Shown here: one piece after another, positions 1-10,856 of the stretch
Numbering within the stretch: the first letter of the stretch is position 1
How the letters are laid out: each line of letters begins with the position of its first letter
Assembly (NCBI RefSeq): GCF_028554725.1
Contig: NC_071670.1
Location: 22,128,001-22,192,000, forward strand
DNA: 64,000 nucleotides
Reading direction: 5' to 3'
Source: Zeugodacus cucurbitae
Taxonomy: Eukaryota > Arthropoda > Insecta > Diptera > Tephritidae
Notes under the pieces: generated by a model
What the model saw: only the letters and a program-made list of their open reading frames with translations
The model's database searches: none
What the model was told of the DNA's origin: nothing
Made by a program: the position numbers and the translations under genes

Positions 1-717
1 CGTATGGGTCTGGTGGTGAATGAGGACAAGACGAAATATCTCCTGTCATCAAACAAACAGTCGGCGCACTCGCGTCTTGGCTCCCACGTCACTGTTGACA
101 GTCATAACTTTGAAGTTGTAGATAATTTCGTTTATCTGGGAACCAGCATTAACAACACCAACAATGTCAGCCTTGAAATCCAACGCAGAATCACTCTTGC
201 CAACAGGTGCTACTTTGGACTGAGTAGGCAATTGAAAAGTAAAGTCCTCTCTCGACGAACCAAAATCAAACTCTATAAGTCGCTCATTATTCCCGTCCTG
301 ATGTATGGCGCTGAAGCGTGGACGATGACAACATCCGATGAGACGACTCTTGGGGTTTTCGAGAGAAAGGTTTTGCGCACGATTTTTGGTCCTCTAAACA
401 TTGGCAACGGCGAATACCGCAGGCGATGGAACGATGAGCTGTACGATTTATACGACGACATTGACATAGTTCAGCGAATAAAAAGACAGCGGCTACGCTG
501 GCTAGGTCATGTTGTACGGATGGAAGAAAACACTCCAGCTCTGAAAGTATTCGATGCAGTACCCGCTGGAGGAAGCCGCGGAAGAGGACGACCTCCACTC
601 CGGTGGAAAGACCAAGTGCAAAGTGACCTGGCTTCACTTGGTGTTTCCAATTGGCGCCAAAAAGCAAAAAGGAGGAATGAGTGGCGCGCTCTGGTGGATT
701 CGGCTATAATCGCTTAA
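1..717 (+). CDS. Retrotransposon endonuclease/reverse transcriptase, C-terminal fragment
   Basis: The reading frame is open from base 1 to TAA at 715-717. It corresponds to residues 751-988 of the 988-residue protein of copy 4, so the endonuclease and the RT catalytic core lie outside the window. The Met at base 4 is internal and is not a start. Visible parts are the end of the RT domain (GLVVNEDKTKYLL), the thumb-like stretch with LYKSLIIPVLMYGAEAW, the RLRWLGHVVRM block and the GRGRPPLRW block before the C-terminus. These last blocks are usual in RTE/BovB-like and related elements of insects. No break is seen. Whether the whole copy is intact cannot be judged from this window. Confidence 0.9.
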   Translation, partial: RMGLVVNEDKTKYLLSSNKQSAHSRLGSHVTVDSHNFEVVDNFVYLGTSINNTNNVSLEIQRRITLANRCYFGLSRQLKSKVLSRRTKIKLYKSLIIPVLMYGAEAWTMTTSDETTLGVFERKVLRTIFGPLNIGNGEYRRRWNDELYDLYDDIDIVQRIKRQRLRWLGHVVRMEENTPALKVFDAVPAGGSRGRGRPPLRWKDQVQSDLASLGVSNWRQKAKRRNEWRALVDSAIIA

Positions 718-750
718 AGCGGTTCCTACGCCAAATATATATATATATAT
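718..750 (+). other. Element 3' UTR and (AT)8 tail, copy 1
   Basis: Seventeen nucleotides separate the stop codon from a run of eight AT dinucleotides. There is no poly(A) signal and no poly(A) tail. Very short 3' ends closed by a simple repeat are typical of RTE-clade elements. Copies 2 and 3 have exactly the same tail length; copy 4 has (AT)18. Confidence 0.85.
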
Positions 751-3700
751 AAATGATTATGAGTAAACATTCTTTATGTTTTTATTTGTCGATATTTAAC
801 TTGCAAGAAAGTGAACTTGATCATAAATCTGATAAAAATACAAAATAAATGATTATGAATAAACATTCTTTATGTTTCTATTTGTCGATAAACAACTTGC
901 AAGAAAGTGAACTTTGATCTTAAATGTGATAAAATACAAAGTAAATGATTATGAATAAACATTCTTTATGCTTTTACTTGTCGATATTCAACTTGCAAGA
1001 AAAGGAACTTTGATCTTAAATGTGATAAAATACAAAGTAAATGATTATGAATAAACATTCTTTATGTTTTTATTTGTCGATATTTAACTTGCAGGAAAGT
1101 GAACTTTGATATTAAATGTGATAAAATACAAAATAAATGATTAGGAATAAACATTCTTTATGTTTTTATTTGTCGATATTTAAATTGCAGGAAAGTGAAC
1201 TTTTATCTTACATGTGATAAAATACAAAATAAATTATTATGAATAAATGTTCTTTATGTTTTTATTTGTCAATATTCAACTTGCAAGAATGTGAACTTGA
1301 TCATAAATCTGATAAAAATACAAAATAAATGATTATGAATAAACATTCTTTATTTTTCTATTTGTCGATAAACAACTTGCAGGAAAGTGAACTTTTATCT
1401 TACATGTGATAAAATACAAAATAAATGATTATGAATAAATGTTCTTTATGTTTTTATTTGTCAATATTCAATTTGCTAGAATGTGAACTTTGATATTAAA
1501 TGTGATAAAATACAAAATAAATGATTATGAATAAACATTCTTTATGTTTTTATTTGTCGATATTTAACTTGCAGGAAAGTGAACTTTTATCTTACATGTG
1601 ATAAAATACAAAATAAATGATTATGAATAAATGTTCTTTATGTTTTTATTTGTCAATATTCAATTTGCTAGAATGTGAACTTTGATATTAAATGTGATAA
1701 AATACAAAATAAATGATTAGGAATAAACATTCTTTATGTTTTTATTTGTCGATAAACAACTTGCAAGAAAATGAACTTGATCATAAATCTGATAAAAATA
1801 CAAAGTAAATGATTATGAGTAAACATTCTTTATGTTTTTATTTGTCGATATTTAACTTGCAAGAAAGTGAACTTGATCATAAATCTGATAAAAATACAAA
1901 ATAAATGATTATGAATAAACATTCTTTATGTTTCTATTTGTCGATAAACAACTTGTAAGAAAGTGATTATGAGTAAACATTCTTTATGTTTTTATTTGTC
2001 GATATTTAACTTGCAAGAAAGTGAACTTGATCATAAATCTGATAAAAATATAAAATAAATGATTATGAATAAACATTCTTTATGTTTCTATTTGTCGATA
2101 AACAACTTGCAAGAAAGTGAACTTTGATCTTAAATGTGTTAAAATACAAAGTAAATGATTATGAATAAACATTCTTTATGCTTTTATTTGTCGATATTTA
2201 ACTTGCAGGAAAGTGAACTTTGATATTAAATGTGATAAAATACAAAATAAATGATTAGGAATAAACATTCTTTATGTTTTTATTTGTCGATATTTAAATT
2301 GCAGGAAAGTGAACTTTTATCTTACATGTGATAAAATACAAAATAAATGATTATGAATAAACATTCTTTATGCTTTTATTTGTCGATATTCAACTTGCAA
2401 GAAAAGGAACTTTGATCTTAAATGTGATAAAATACAAAGTAAATGATTATGAATAAACATTCTTTATGTTTTTATTTGTCGATATTTAAATTGCAGGAAA
2501 GTGAACTTTTATCTTACATGTGATAAAATACAAAATAAATGATTATGAATAAATGTTCTTTATGTTTTTATTTGTCAATATTCAATTTGCTAGAATGTGA
2601 ACTTTGATATTAAATGTGATAAAATACAAAATAAATGATTAGGAATAAACATTCTTTATGATTTTATTTGTCGATAAACAACTTGCAAGAAAATGAACTT
2701 GATCATAAATCTGATAAAAATACAAAGTAAATGATTATGAGTAAACATTCTTTATGTTTTTATTTGTCGATATTTAACTTGCAAGAAAGTGAACTTGATC
2801 ATAAATCTGATAAAAATACAAAATAAATGATTATGAATAAACATTCTTTATGTTTCTATTTGTCGATAAACAACTTGCAAGAAAGTGATTATGAGTAAAC
2901 ATTCTTTATGTTTTTATTTGTCGATATTTAACTTGCAAGAAAGTGAACTTGATCATAAATCTGATAAAAATACAAAATAAATGATTATGAATAAACATTC
3001 TTTATGTTTCTATTTGTCGATAAACAACTTGCAAGAAAGTGATTATGAGTAAACATTCTTTATGTTTTTATTTGTCGATATTTAACTTGCAAGAAAAGGA
3101 ACTTTGATCTTAAATGTGATAAAATACAAAGTAAATGATTATGAATAAACATTCTTTATGTTTTTATTTGTCGATATTTAAATTGCAGGAAAGTGAACTT
3201 TTATCTTACATGTGATAAAATACAAAATAAATGATTATGAATAAATGTTCTTTATGTTTTTATTTGTCAATATTCAATTTGCTAGAATGTGAACTTGATC
3301 TTAAATCTGATAAAAATACAAAATTAATGATTATGAATAAACATTCTTTATGTTTCTATTTGTCGATAAACAACTTGCAAGAAAGTGAACTTTGATCTTA
3401 AATGTGATAAAATACAAAATAAATGATTATGAATAAACATTCTTTACGTTTTTATTTTTAATATTCAACTTGCAAGAATGTGAACTTTGATCATAAATCT
3501 GATAAAAATACAAAATAAATGATTATGAATTTATTTTTATTTTTAATATTCAACTCGCAAGAAAGTGAACTTTGACCTTAAATGTGTTAAAATACGAAAT
3601 AAATGATTATGAATTTATTTTCATTATGTTTTTATTTGTCGATATTCAACTTGCACGAAAGTGAACTTTTATCTTAAATCTGATAAAATATAAAATAAAT

Positions 3701-4379
3701 GATTATGAATAAATGTTCTTTATGTTTCCAGTTGTCGATAAACAACTTGCAAGAAAGTGAACTTTGATCTTAAATGTTATAAAATACAAAGTAAATGATT
3801 ATGAATAAACATTCTTTATGCTTTTATTTGTCGATATTCAACTTGCAAGAAAAGGAACTTTGATCTTAAATGTGATAAAATACAAAATAAATGATTATGA
3901 ATAAATGTTCTTTATGTTTTTATTTGTCAATATTCAACTTGCAAGAATGTGAACTTGATCATAAATCTGATAAAAATACAAAATAAATGATTATGAATAA
4001 ACATTCTTTATGTTTCTATTTGTCGATAAACAACTTGCAAGAAAGTGAACTTTGATATTAAATGTGATAAAATACAAAATAAGTGATTATGAATAAACAT
4101 TCTTTATGTTTTTATTTGTCGATATTTAAATTGCAGGAAAGTGAACTTTTATCTTACATGTGATAAAATACAAAATAAATGATTATGAATAAATGTTCTT
4201 TATGTTTTTACTTGTCAATATTCAATTTGCTAGAATGTGAACTTTGATATTAAATGTGATAAAATACAAAATAAATGATTAGGAATAAACATTCTTTATG
4301 TTTTTATTTGTCGATAAACAACTTGCAAGAAAATGAACTTGATCATAAATCTCATAAAAATACCAAGTAAATGATTAAT
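751..4379. repeat. 96-bp AT-rich satellite, block 1 (between element copies 1 and 2)
   Basis: This is a head-to-tail array. Successive TCTTTATG words fall at 771, 867, 963, 1059 and 1155, giving a period of 96 bp. Constant parts of the unit include TGATTATGAATAAACATTC, TTTTTATTTGTCGATA and AACTTGCA. The variable parts follow GTCGATA (TTTAACTT, AACAACTT or TTCAACTT) and GTGAAC (GATCATAAATCT or GATATTAAATGT types). The monomer variants occur in a fixed order that recurs after copies 2 and 3. The last monomer before copy 2 carries the private change CTCATAAAA, also present before copy 3. No gene is seen here. Confidence 0.95.
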
Positions 4380-4560
4380 GGGGGATGGGGTCATATGTAG
4401 AAGTTCACGCAAGTGAGGAAAGTTTCTGATTGCCATTCACTTGGGAGTGGCCAGGAACGATTCTTTTGCATATGACTCAAGCAGCTCACGACTTCCGGTT
4501 TTAGACCAAGTATCCCCTGGGTAGCTAACAGACATCCGTTTGGAGGCGAGCTAAAGTGAG
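4380..4560 (+). ncRNA. Probable HDV-like self-cleaving ribozyme, copy 2 leader
   Basis: The strand order fits the HDV nested double pseudoknot. P1 is 4380-4386 (GGGGGAT) with 4512-4518 (ATCCCCT), 7 bp, with a G·U pair at the cleavage-site G. A long J1/2 follows (4387-4484), itself structured: 4390-4397 pairs with 4469-4476 (8 bp), and 4432-4438 pairs with 4445-4451. P2 is CTCAC 4485-4489 with GTGAG 4556-4560. P3 is ACTT 4491-4494 with AAGT 4508-4511, closing an L3 that holds CC. GGG at 4519-4521 can give P1.1. A weak P4 lies in 4522-4550, and J4/2 is CTAAA at 4551-4555, placing the catalytic-type C at 4551. HDV-like ribozymes are known at the 5' ends of R2 and RTE-type elements. Weak points are P4 and the long J1/2. 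Confidence 0.8.
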
Positions 4561-4650
4561 AAGGCGAAGCCCGCTTGTGCGGTTGTGCGTAGGGCTTGGG
4601 ACCCACCACATAAAAAAATCTCCCCAATGAAAACAAACACCGAGCCTCGG
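4561..4650 (+). other. 5' UTR hairpin and leader downstream of the ribozyme, copy 2
   Basis: AAGCCC at 4567-4572 can pair with GGGCTT at 4592-4597, with a small CGC/GCG stem inside. The same hairpin is present in copies 3 and 4. It lies between the ribozyme and the ATG at 4651, which all three complete copies share. An extra in-frame ATG at 4627 exists in copies 2 and 3 only. No promoter motif could be assigned with confidence. Confidence 0.5.
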
Positions 4651-7616
4651 ATGAGAAACCCCCCTTTTGATGACGACCCCTGCAAACGTACTAAGGATCA
4701 TGATTTGAGGGCATGCACCTGGAATGTCCGGACTCTTAATTGGGAAGGTGCCTCTGCCCAGCTGGTTGATGTCCTCATACAACTAAAGGCTGACATCACC
4801 GCCGTCCAAGAAGTGCGATGGACGGGACAAGGACGGAAGAAGGTGGGTCCTTGTGACATCTACTACAGCGGCCATATAAAGGAGCGCAAATTTGGTGTTG
4901 GATTTGTGGTGGGAGAGAGACTCCGTCGCCGAGTCCTGGCATTCACCCCGGTGGATGAACGTCTAGCCACAATCCGCATAAAAGCGAGGTTCTTCAACAT
5001 ATCGCTGATTTGCGCCCACGCCCCAACGGAAGAGAAGGACGATGTGACCAAAGACGCTTTCTATGAGCGCCTAGAACGCACCTATGAGCGCTGCCCCGCC
5101 ACGATGTCAAAATCGTGCTTGGCGATTTTAACGCCAGGGTGGGTAAAGAATGTGTCTTTGGCACAACAGTCGGAAAATTCAGCCTCCATGACGAAACATC
5201 GCCAAACGGCCTGAGGCTGATCGACTTCGCTGGGGCCCGAAATATGGTTGTCTGTAGTACCAGATTCCAGCATAAAAAAATTCATCAAGCAACGTGGCTG
5301 TCCCCTGATCGAAACACGCGCAACCAAATCGATCACGTTGTGATAGACGGAAGACATGTCTCCAGTGTTTTAGACGTGCGTACGCTCCGAGGACCAAACA
5401 TTGACTCGGACCATTATCTAGTAGCAGCAAAGATACGCACTCGCCTCTGTGCAGCAAAGAACGCCCGTCAACAAACACAAGGAAGGTTCGCCGTCGAAAA
5501 GCTGCAATCACAACCGACAGTCGAACGATTTTCTACTCGACTTGCACTCCTGCTCTCTGAGAGCACTCATCAGCATCTCGATATAAGGGAGCTGTGGAAC
5601 GGCATCTCAAACTCATTGCATACCGCTGCAGCCGAAACAATTGGTCTACGGCAACGCCAAAAAACCAGTTGGTACGATGAGAATTGTCGTTCCGCAGTGG
5701 AGAGAAAACAGACTGCCTACCTCGCAACGTTGCGATCGACCACAACACGTTCGGGGTGGGATAGATATCGAGAACTGAAGAGGGAAGCGAGACGCATTTG
5801 CAGACGTAAAAAGAAAGAGGCCGAAATGCGTGAGTATGAAAAGCTTGAAAAGCTGGCCGACATGGGTAATGCTCGAAAATTTTATGAAAAGATGAGGCGA
5901 TTAACAGAAGGTTTCAAGACCGGAGCATTATCATGTAGGGACCGAGAAGGTAATCTGGTAGCGGATGTCCAGAGCACACTGGGATTATGGAGGGAACACT
6001 TCTCCGACCTGCTCAATGGCAGTGAAAGTACAACACCAGGAGATGGCGAACCCGATTCCCCAATCGATGACGATGGAATAGATGTTCCATTACCCGACCA
6101 TGAAGAAATTCGAATAGCAATTACCCGCTTGAAGAACAACAAAGCGGCGGGGGCCGATGGATTACCGGCCGAGCTATTCAAATACGGCGGCGAAGAACTG
6201 ATAAGGTGCATGCATCAGCTTCTTTGTAGAATATGGTCGGAAGAAAGCATGCCTGACGATTGGAATCTTAGTGTGCTCTGCCCAATCCATAAGAAGGGAG
6301 ACCCCACAATCTGCGCCAACTACCGTGGTATAAGTCTCCTCAATATCGCATATAAGGTTTTGTCGAGCGTATTGTGTGAAAGACTAAAGCCCACCGTCAA
6401 CGAACTGATTGGACCTTATCAGTGTGGCTTTAGACCTGGAAAATCCACAATGGACCAGATATTCACCATGCGCCAAATCTTGGAAAAGACCCGAGAGAGA
6501 AGAATCGATACTCACCATCTTTTTATCGATTTTAAAGCTGCCTTCGATAGCACGAAAAGGAGCTGCCTTTATGCCGCGATGTCTGAATTTGGTATCCCTG
6601 CAAAACTAATACGGCTATGTAAGCTGACGTTGAGCAACACCAAAAGCTCCGTCAGGATCGGGAAGGACCTCTCCGAGCCGTTCGATACCAAACGAGGCTT
6701 CAGACAGGGTTACTCACTATCGTGCGACTTCTTCAATCTATTGCTGGAAAGAATAATACGAGCTGCAGAACTAAATAGAGAGGGTACAATCTTCTACAAG
6801 AGTGTACAGCTCCTGGCGTATGCCGATGATATTGATATCATCGGAAGCAACAACCGCGCCGTTTGTTCTGCGTTTTCCAGACTAGATAAAGAAGCGAAGC
6901 GTATGGGTCTGGTGGTGAATGAGGACAAGACGAAATATCTCCTGTCATCAAACAAACAGTCGGCGCACTCGCGTCTTGGCTCCCACGTCACTGTTGACAG
7001 TCATAACTTTGAAGTTGTAGATAATTTCGTTTATCTGGGAACCAGCATTAACAACACCAACAATGTCAGCCTTGAAATCCAACGCAGAATCACTCTTGCC
7101 AACAGGTGCTACTTTGGACTGAGTAGGCAATTGAAAAGTAAAGTCCTCTCTCGACGAACCAAAATCAAACTCTATAAGTCGCTCATTATTCCCGTCCTGA
7201 TGTATGGCGCTGAAGCGTGGACGATGACAACATCCGATGAGACGACTCTTGGGGTTTTCGAGAGAAAGGTTTTGCGCACGATTTTTGGTCCTCTAAACAT
7301 TGGCAACGGCGAATACCGCAGGCGATGGAACGATGAGCTGTACGATTTATACGACGACATTGACATAGTTCAGCGAATAAAAAGACAGCGGCTACGCTGG
7401 CTAGGTCATGTTGTACGGATGGAAGAAAACACTCCAGCTCTGAAAGTATTCGATGCAGTACCCGCTGGAGGAAGCCGCGGAAGAGGACGACCTCCACTCC
7501 GGTGGAAAGACCAAGTGCAAAGTGACCTGGCTTCACTTGGTGTTTCCAATTGGCGCCAAAAAGCAAAAAGGAGGAATGAGTGGCGCGCTCTGGTGGATTC
7601 GGCTATAATCGCTTAA
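4651..7616 (+). pseudogene. Retrotransposon endonuclease/reverse transcriptase ORF, copy 2, broken by a 1-base deletion
   Basis: The shared ATG at 4651 starts an endonuclease reading frame that changes phase at a C run. Copy 2 has four C at 5094-5097 where copies 3 and 4 have five. Translation would then end at a stop at 5212-5214, about 150 residues in, before the LGDFNAR catalytic motif. The remaining 2.5 kb is open in the other phase to TAA at 7614-7616 and keeps the RT motifs FIDFKAAFD and YADDID. Other private changes are Gly to Cys just after LGDFNARVGKE, Asp to Tyr in the FRQGDSLS motif (FRQGYSLS) and Lys to Thr in RKIFGPL. Endonuclease and RT can no longer be made as one protein, so this copy is probably dead. 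A sequencing or assembly error in the C run is the alternative. Confidence 0.88.
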
Positions 7617-7649
7617 AGCGGTTCCTACGCCAAATATATATATATATAT
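7617..7649 (+). other. Element 3' UTR and (AT)8 tail, copy 2
   Basis: The 17-nt 3' UTR and the eight AT units at 7634-7649 are identical to copy 1. The tail passes without a break into TAAATGATTATGAG of the satellite, so the last tail bases and the first target bases cannot be told apart. Confidence 0.85.
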
Positions 7650-10585
7650 AAATGATTATGAGTAAACATTCTTTATGTTTTTATTTGTCGATATTTAACT
7701 TGCAAGAAAGTGAAGTGATCATAAATCTGATAAAAATACAAAATAAATGATTATGAATAAACATTCTTTATGTTTCTATTTGTCGATAAACAACTTGCAA
7801 GAAAGTGAACTTTGATCTTAAATGTGATAAAATACAAAGTAAATGATTATGAATAAACATTCTTTATGCTTTTACTTGTCGATATTCAACTTGCAAGAAA
7901 AGGAACTTTGATCTTAAATGTGATAAAATACAAAGTAAATGATTATGAATAAACATTCTTTATGTTTTTATTTGTCGATATTTAACTTGCAGGAAAGTGA
8001 ACTTTGATATTAAATGTGATAAAATACAAAATAAATGATTAGGAATAAACATTCTTTATGTTTTTATTTGTCGATATTTAAATTGCAGGAAAGTGAACTT
8101 TTATCTTACATGTGATAAAATACAAAATAAATTATTATGAATAAATGTTCTTTATGTTTTTATTTGTCAATATTCAACTTGCAAGAATGTGAACTTGATC
8201 ATAAATCTGATAAAAATACAAAATAAATGATTATGAATAAACATTCTTTATTTTTCTATTTGTCGATAAACAACTTGCAGGAAAGTGAACTTTTATCTTA
8301 CATGTGATAAAATACAAAATAAATGATTATGAATAAATGTTCTTTATGTTTTTATTTGTCAATATTCAATTTGCTAGAATGTGAACTTTGATATTAAATG
8401 TGATAAAATACAAAATAAATGATTATGAATAAACATTCTTTATGTTTTTATTTGTCGATATTTAACTTGCAGGAAAGTGAACTTTTATCTTACATGTGAT
8501 AAAATACAAAATAAATGATTATGAATAAATGTTCTTTATGTTTTTATTTGTCAATATTCAATTTGCTAGAATGTGAACTTTGATATTAAATGTGATAAAA
8601 TACAAAATAAATGATTAGGAATAAACATTCTTTATGTTTTTATTTGTCGATAAACAACTTGCAAGAAAATGAACTTGATCATAAATCTGATAAAAATACA
8701 AAGTAAATGATTATGAGTAAACATTCTTTATGTTTTTATTTGTCGATATTTAACTTGCAAGAAAGTGAACTTGATCATAAATCTGATAAAAATACAAAAT
8801 AAATGATTATGAATAAACATTCTTTATGTTTCTATTTGTCGATAAACAACTTGCAAGAAAGTGATTATGAGTAAACATTCTTTATGTTTTTATTTGTCGA
8901 TATTTAACTTGCAAGAAAGTGAACTTGATCATAAATCTGATAAAAATATAAAATAAATGATTATGAATAAACATTCTTTATGTTTCTATTTGTCGATAAA
9001 CAACTTGCAAGAAAGTGAACTTTGATCTTAAATGTGTTAAAATACAAAGTAAATGATTATGAATAAACATTCTTTATGCTTTTATTTGTCGATATTTAAC
9101 TTGCAGGAAAGTGAACTTTGATATTAAATGTGATAAAATACAAAATAAATGATTAGGAATAAACATTCTTTATGTTTTTATTTGTCGATATTTAAATTGC
9201 AGGAAAGTGAACTTTTATCTTACATGTGATAAAATACAAAATAAATGATTATGAATAAACATTCTTTATGCTTTTATTTGTCGATATTTAAATTGCAGGA
9301 AAGTGAACTTTTATCTTACATGTGATAAAATACAAAATAAATGATTATGAATAAACATTCTTTATGCTTTTATTTGTCGATATTCAACTTGCAAGAAAAG
9401 GAACTTTGATCTTAAATGTGATAAAATACAAAATAAATGATTATGAATAAATGTTCTTTATGTTTTTATTTGTCAATATTCAATTTGCTAGAATGTGAAC
9501 TTGATCTTAAATCTGATAAAAATACAAAATTAATGATTATGAATAAACATTCTTTATGTTTCTATTTGTCGATAAACAACTTGCAAGAAAGTGAACTTTG
9601 ATCTTAAATGTGATAAAATACAAAATAAATGATTATGAATAAACATTCTTTACGTTTTTATTTTTAATATTCAACTTGCAAGAATGTGAACTTTGATCAT
9701 AAATCTGATAAAAATACAAAATAAATGATTATGAATTTATTTTTATTTTTAATATTCAACTCGCAAGAAAGTGAACTTTGACCTTAAATGTGTTAAAATA
9801 CGAAATAAATGATTATGAATTTATTTTCATTATGTTTTTATTTGTCGATATTCAACTTGCACGAAAGTGAACTTTTATCTTAAATCTGATAAAATATAAA
9901 ATAAATGATTATGAATAAATGTTCTTTATGTTTCCAGTTGTCGATAAACAACTTGCAAGAAAGTGAACTTTGATCTTAAATGTTATAAAATACAAAGTAA
10001 ATGATTATGAATAAACATTCTTTATGCTTTTATTTGTCGATATTCAACTTGCAAGAAAAGGAACTTTGATCTTAAATGTGATAAAATACAAAATAAATGA
10101 TTATGAATAAATGTTCTTTATGTTTTTATTTGTCAATATTCAACTTGCAAGAATGTGAACTTGATCATAAATCTGATAAAAATACAAAATAAATGATTAT
10201 GAATAAACATTCTTTATGTTTCTATTTGTCGATAAACAACTTGCAAGAAAGTGAACTTTGATATTAAATGTGATAAAATACAAAATAAATGATTATGAAT
10301 AAACATTCTTTATGTTTTTATTTGTCGATATTTAAATTGCAGGAAAGTGAACTTTTATCTTACATGTGATAAAATACAAAATAAATGATTATGAATAAAT
10401 GTTCTTTATGTTTTTACTTGTCAATATTCAATTTGCTAGAATGTGAACTTTGATATTAAATGTGATAAAATACAAAATAAATGATTAGGAATAAACATTC
10501 TTTATGTTTTTATTTGTCGATAAACAACTTGCAAGAAAATGAACTTGATCATAAATCTCATAAAAATACAAAGTAAATGATTAAT
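7650..10585. repeat. 96-bp satellite, block 2 (between element copies 2 and 3)
   Basis: This block has the same order of monomer variants as block 1 but is 693 bp shorter. The missing stretch corresponds to roughly 2500-3230 of block 1, about seven monomers, as expected from unequal exchange in a tandem array. A small private deletion near 7712 (GAAGTGATC for GAACTTGATC) marks this block. The final monomer carries CTCATAAAA, shared with block 1. No gene is seen. Confidence 0.94.
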
Positions 10586-10766
10586 GGGGGATGGGGTCAT
10601 ATGTAGAAGTTCACGCAAGTGAGGAAAGTTTCTGATTGCCATTCACTTGGGAGTGGCCAGGAACGATTCTTTTGCATATGACTCAAGCAGCTCACGACTT
10701 CCGGTTTTAGACCAAGTATCCCCTGGGTAGCTAACAGACATCCGTTTGGAGGCGAGCTAAAGTGAG
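10586..10766 (+). ncRNA. Probable HDV-like self-cleaving ribozyme, copy 3 leader
   Basis: All helices proposed for copy 2 are present, shifted by 6,206 bases: P1 10586-10592 with 10718-10724, P2 10691-10695 with 10762-10766, P3 10697-10700 with 10714-10717, and J4/2 CTAAA at 10757-10761. I found no base change in any paired strand, so the fold would be retained although the protein of this copy is damaged. Confidence 0.8.
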
Positions 10767-10856
10767 AAGGCGAAGCCCGCTTGTGCGGTTGTGCGTAGGG
10801 CTTGGGACCCACCACATAAAAAAATCTCCCCAATGAAAACAAACACCGAGCCTCGG
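10767..10856 (+). other. 5' UTR hairpin and leader downstream of the ribozyme, copy 3
   Basis: It matches the copy 2 leader: the AAGCCC/GGGCTT hairpin at 10773-10778 and 10798-10803, followed by an A-rich stretch and an in-frame ATG at 10833, 24 bases ahead of the shared ATG at 10857. An upstream GTG in the same frame at 10791 is not credible as a eukaryotic start. Confidence 0.5.

Larger units (their letters stand above)
1..750 (+). mobile_element. RTE-like non-LTR retrotransposon copy 1, 3' part only (cut by window edge)
   Basis: This is the 3' end of the same element that is complete at 39730-43020. It holds the last 238 codons, a 17-nt 3' UTR (718-734) and an (AT)8 tail (735-750). The left edge of the window cuts it, so truncation in the genome cannot be claimed. 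It appears identical over its length to 6900-7649 of copy 2, including a Thr codon where copies 3 and 4 have Lys. The 3' flank TAAATGATTATGAG is the same as for copies 2 and 3, so it belongs to the same amplified unit. Confidence 0.93.
4380..7649 (+). mobile_element. RTE-like non-LTR retrotransposon copy 2, full length but frameshifted
   Basis: The element runs from the first G of GGGGGATGGGG, the point where copies 2, 3 and 4 all leave satellite sequence, to the end of an (AT)8 tail. It is 3,270 bp long. The 10-bp word TAAATGATTA flanks it at 4368-4377 and 7649-7658, with AT between the 5' word and the element; this is read as the target-site duplication. The 5' leader holds a probable HDV-like ribozyme. 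A one-base deletion breaks the single ORF. The left and right junctions equal those of copy 3, which points to amplification as part of the satellite and not to independent insertion. Confidence 0.93.

Noticed and set aside
751..4379. CRISPR array
   Set aside because: The repeats are directly adjacent 96-bp units without unique spacers, in a eukaryotic context with no cas genes.
4522..4555. TAGCT/AGCTA pairing (4522-4526 with 4549-4553) as the P4 stem
   Set aside because: It would use up the CTAA strand needed for J4/2 of the ribozyme, so it is more likely a competing fold than P4.
5179..5511. Reverse-strand open frames inside every element copy (up to 126 codons)
   Set aside because: They are mirror frames of the endonuclease/RT ORF, are conserved only because the + strand is, and match no expected element protein.
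4380..7649. LTR retrotransposon or integrated virus
   Set aside because: There are no terminal repeats, no gag, protease or integrase motifs, and no envelope. The endonuclease is of APE type and the tail is (AT)n.
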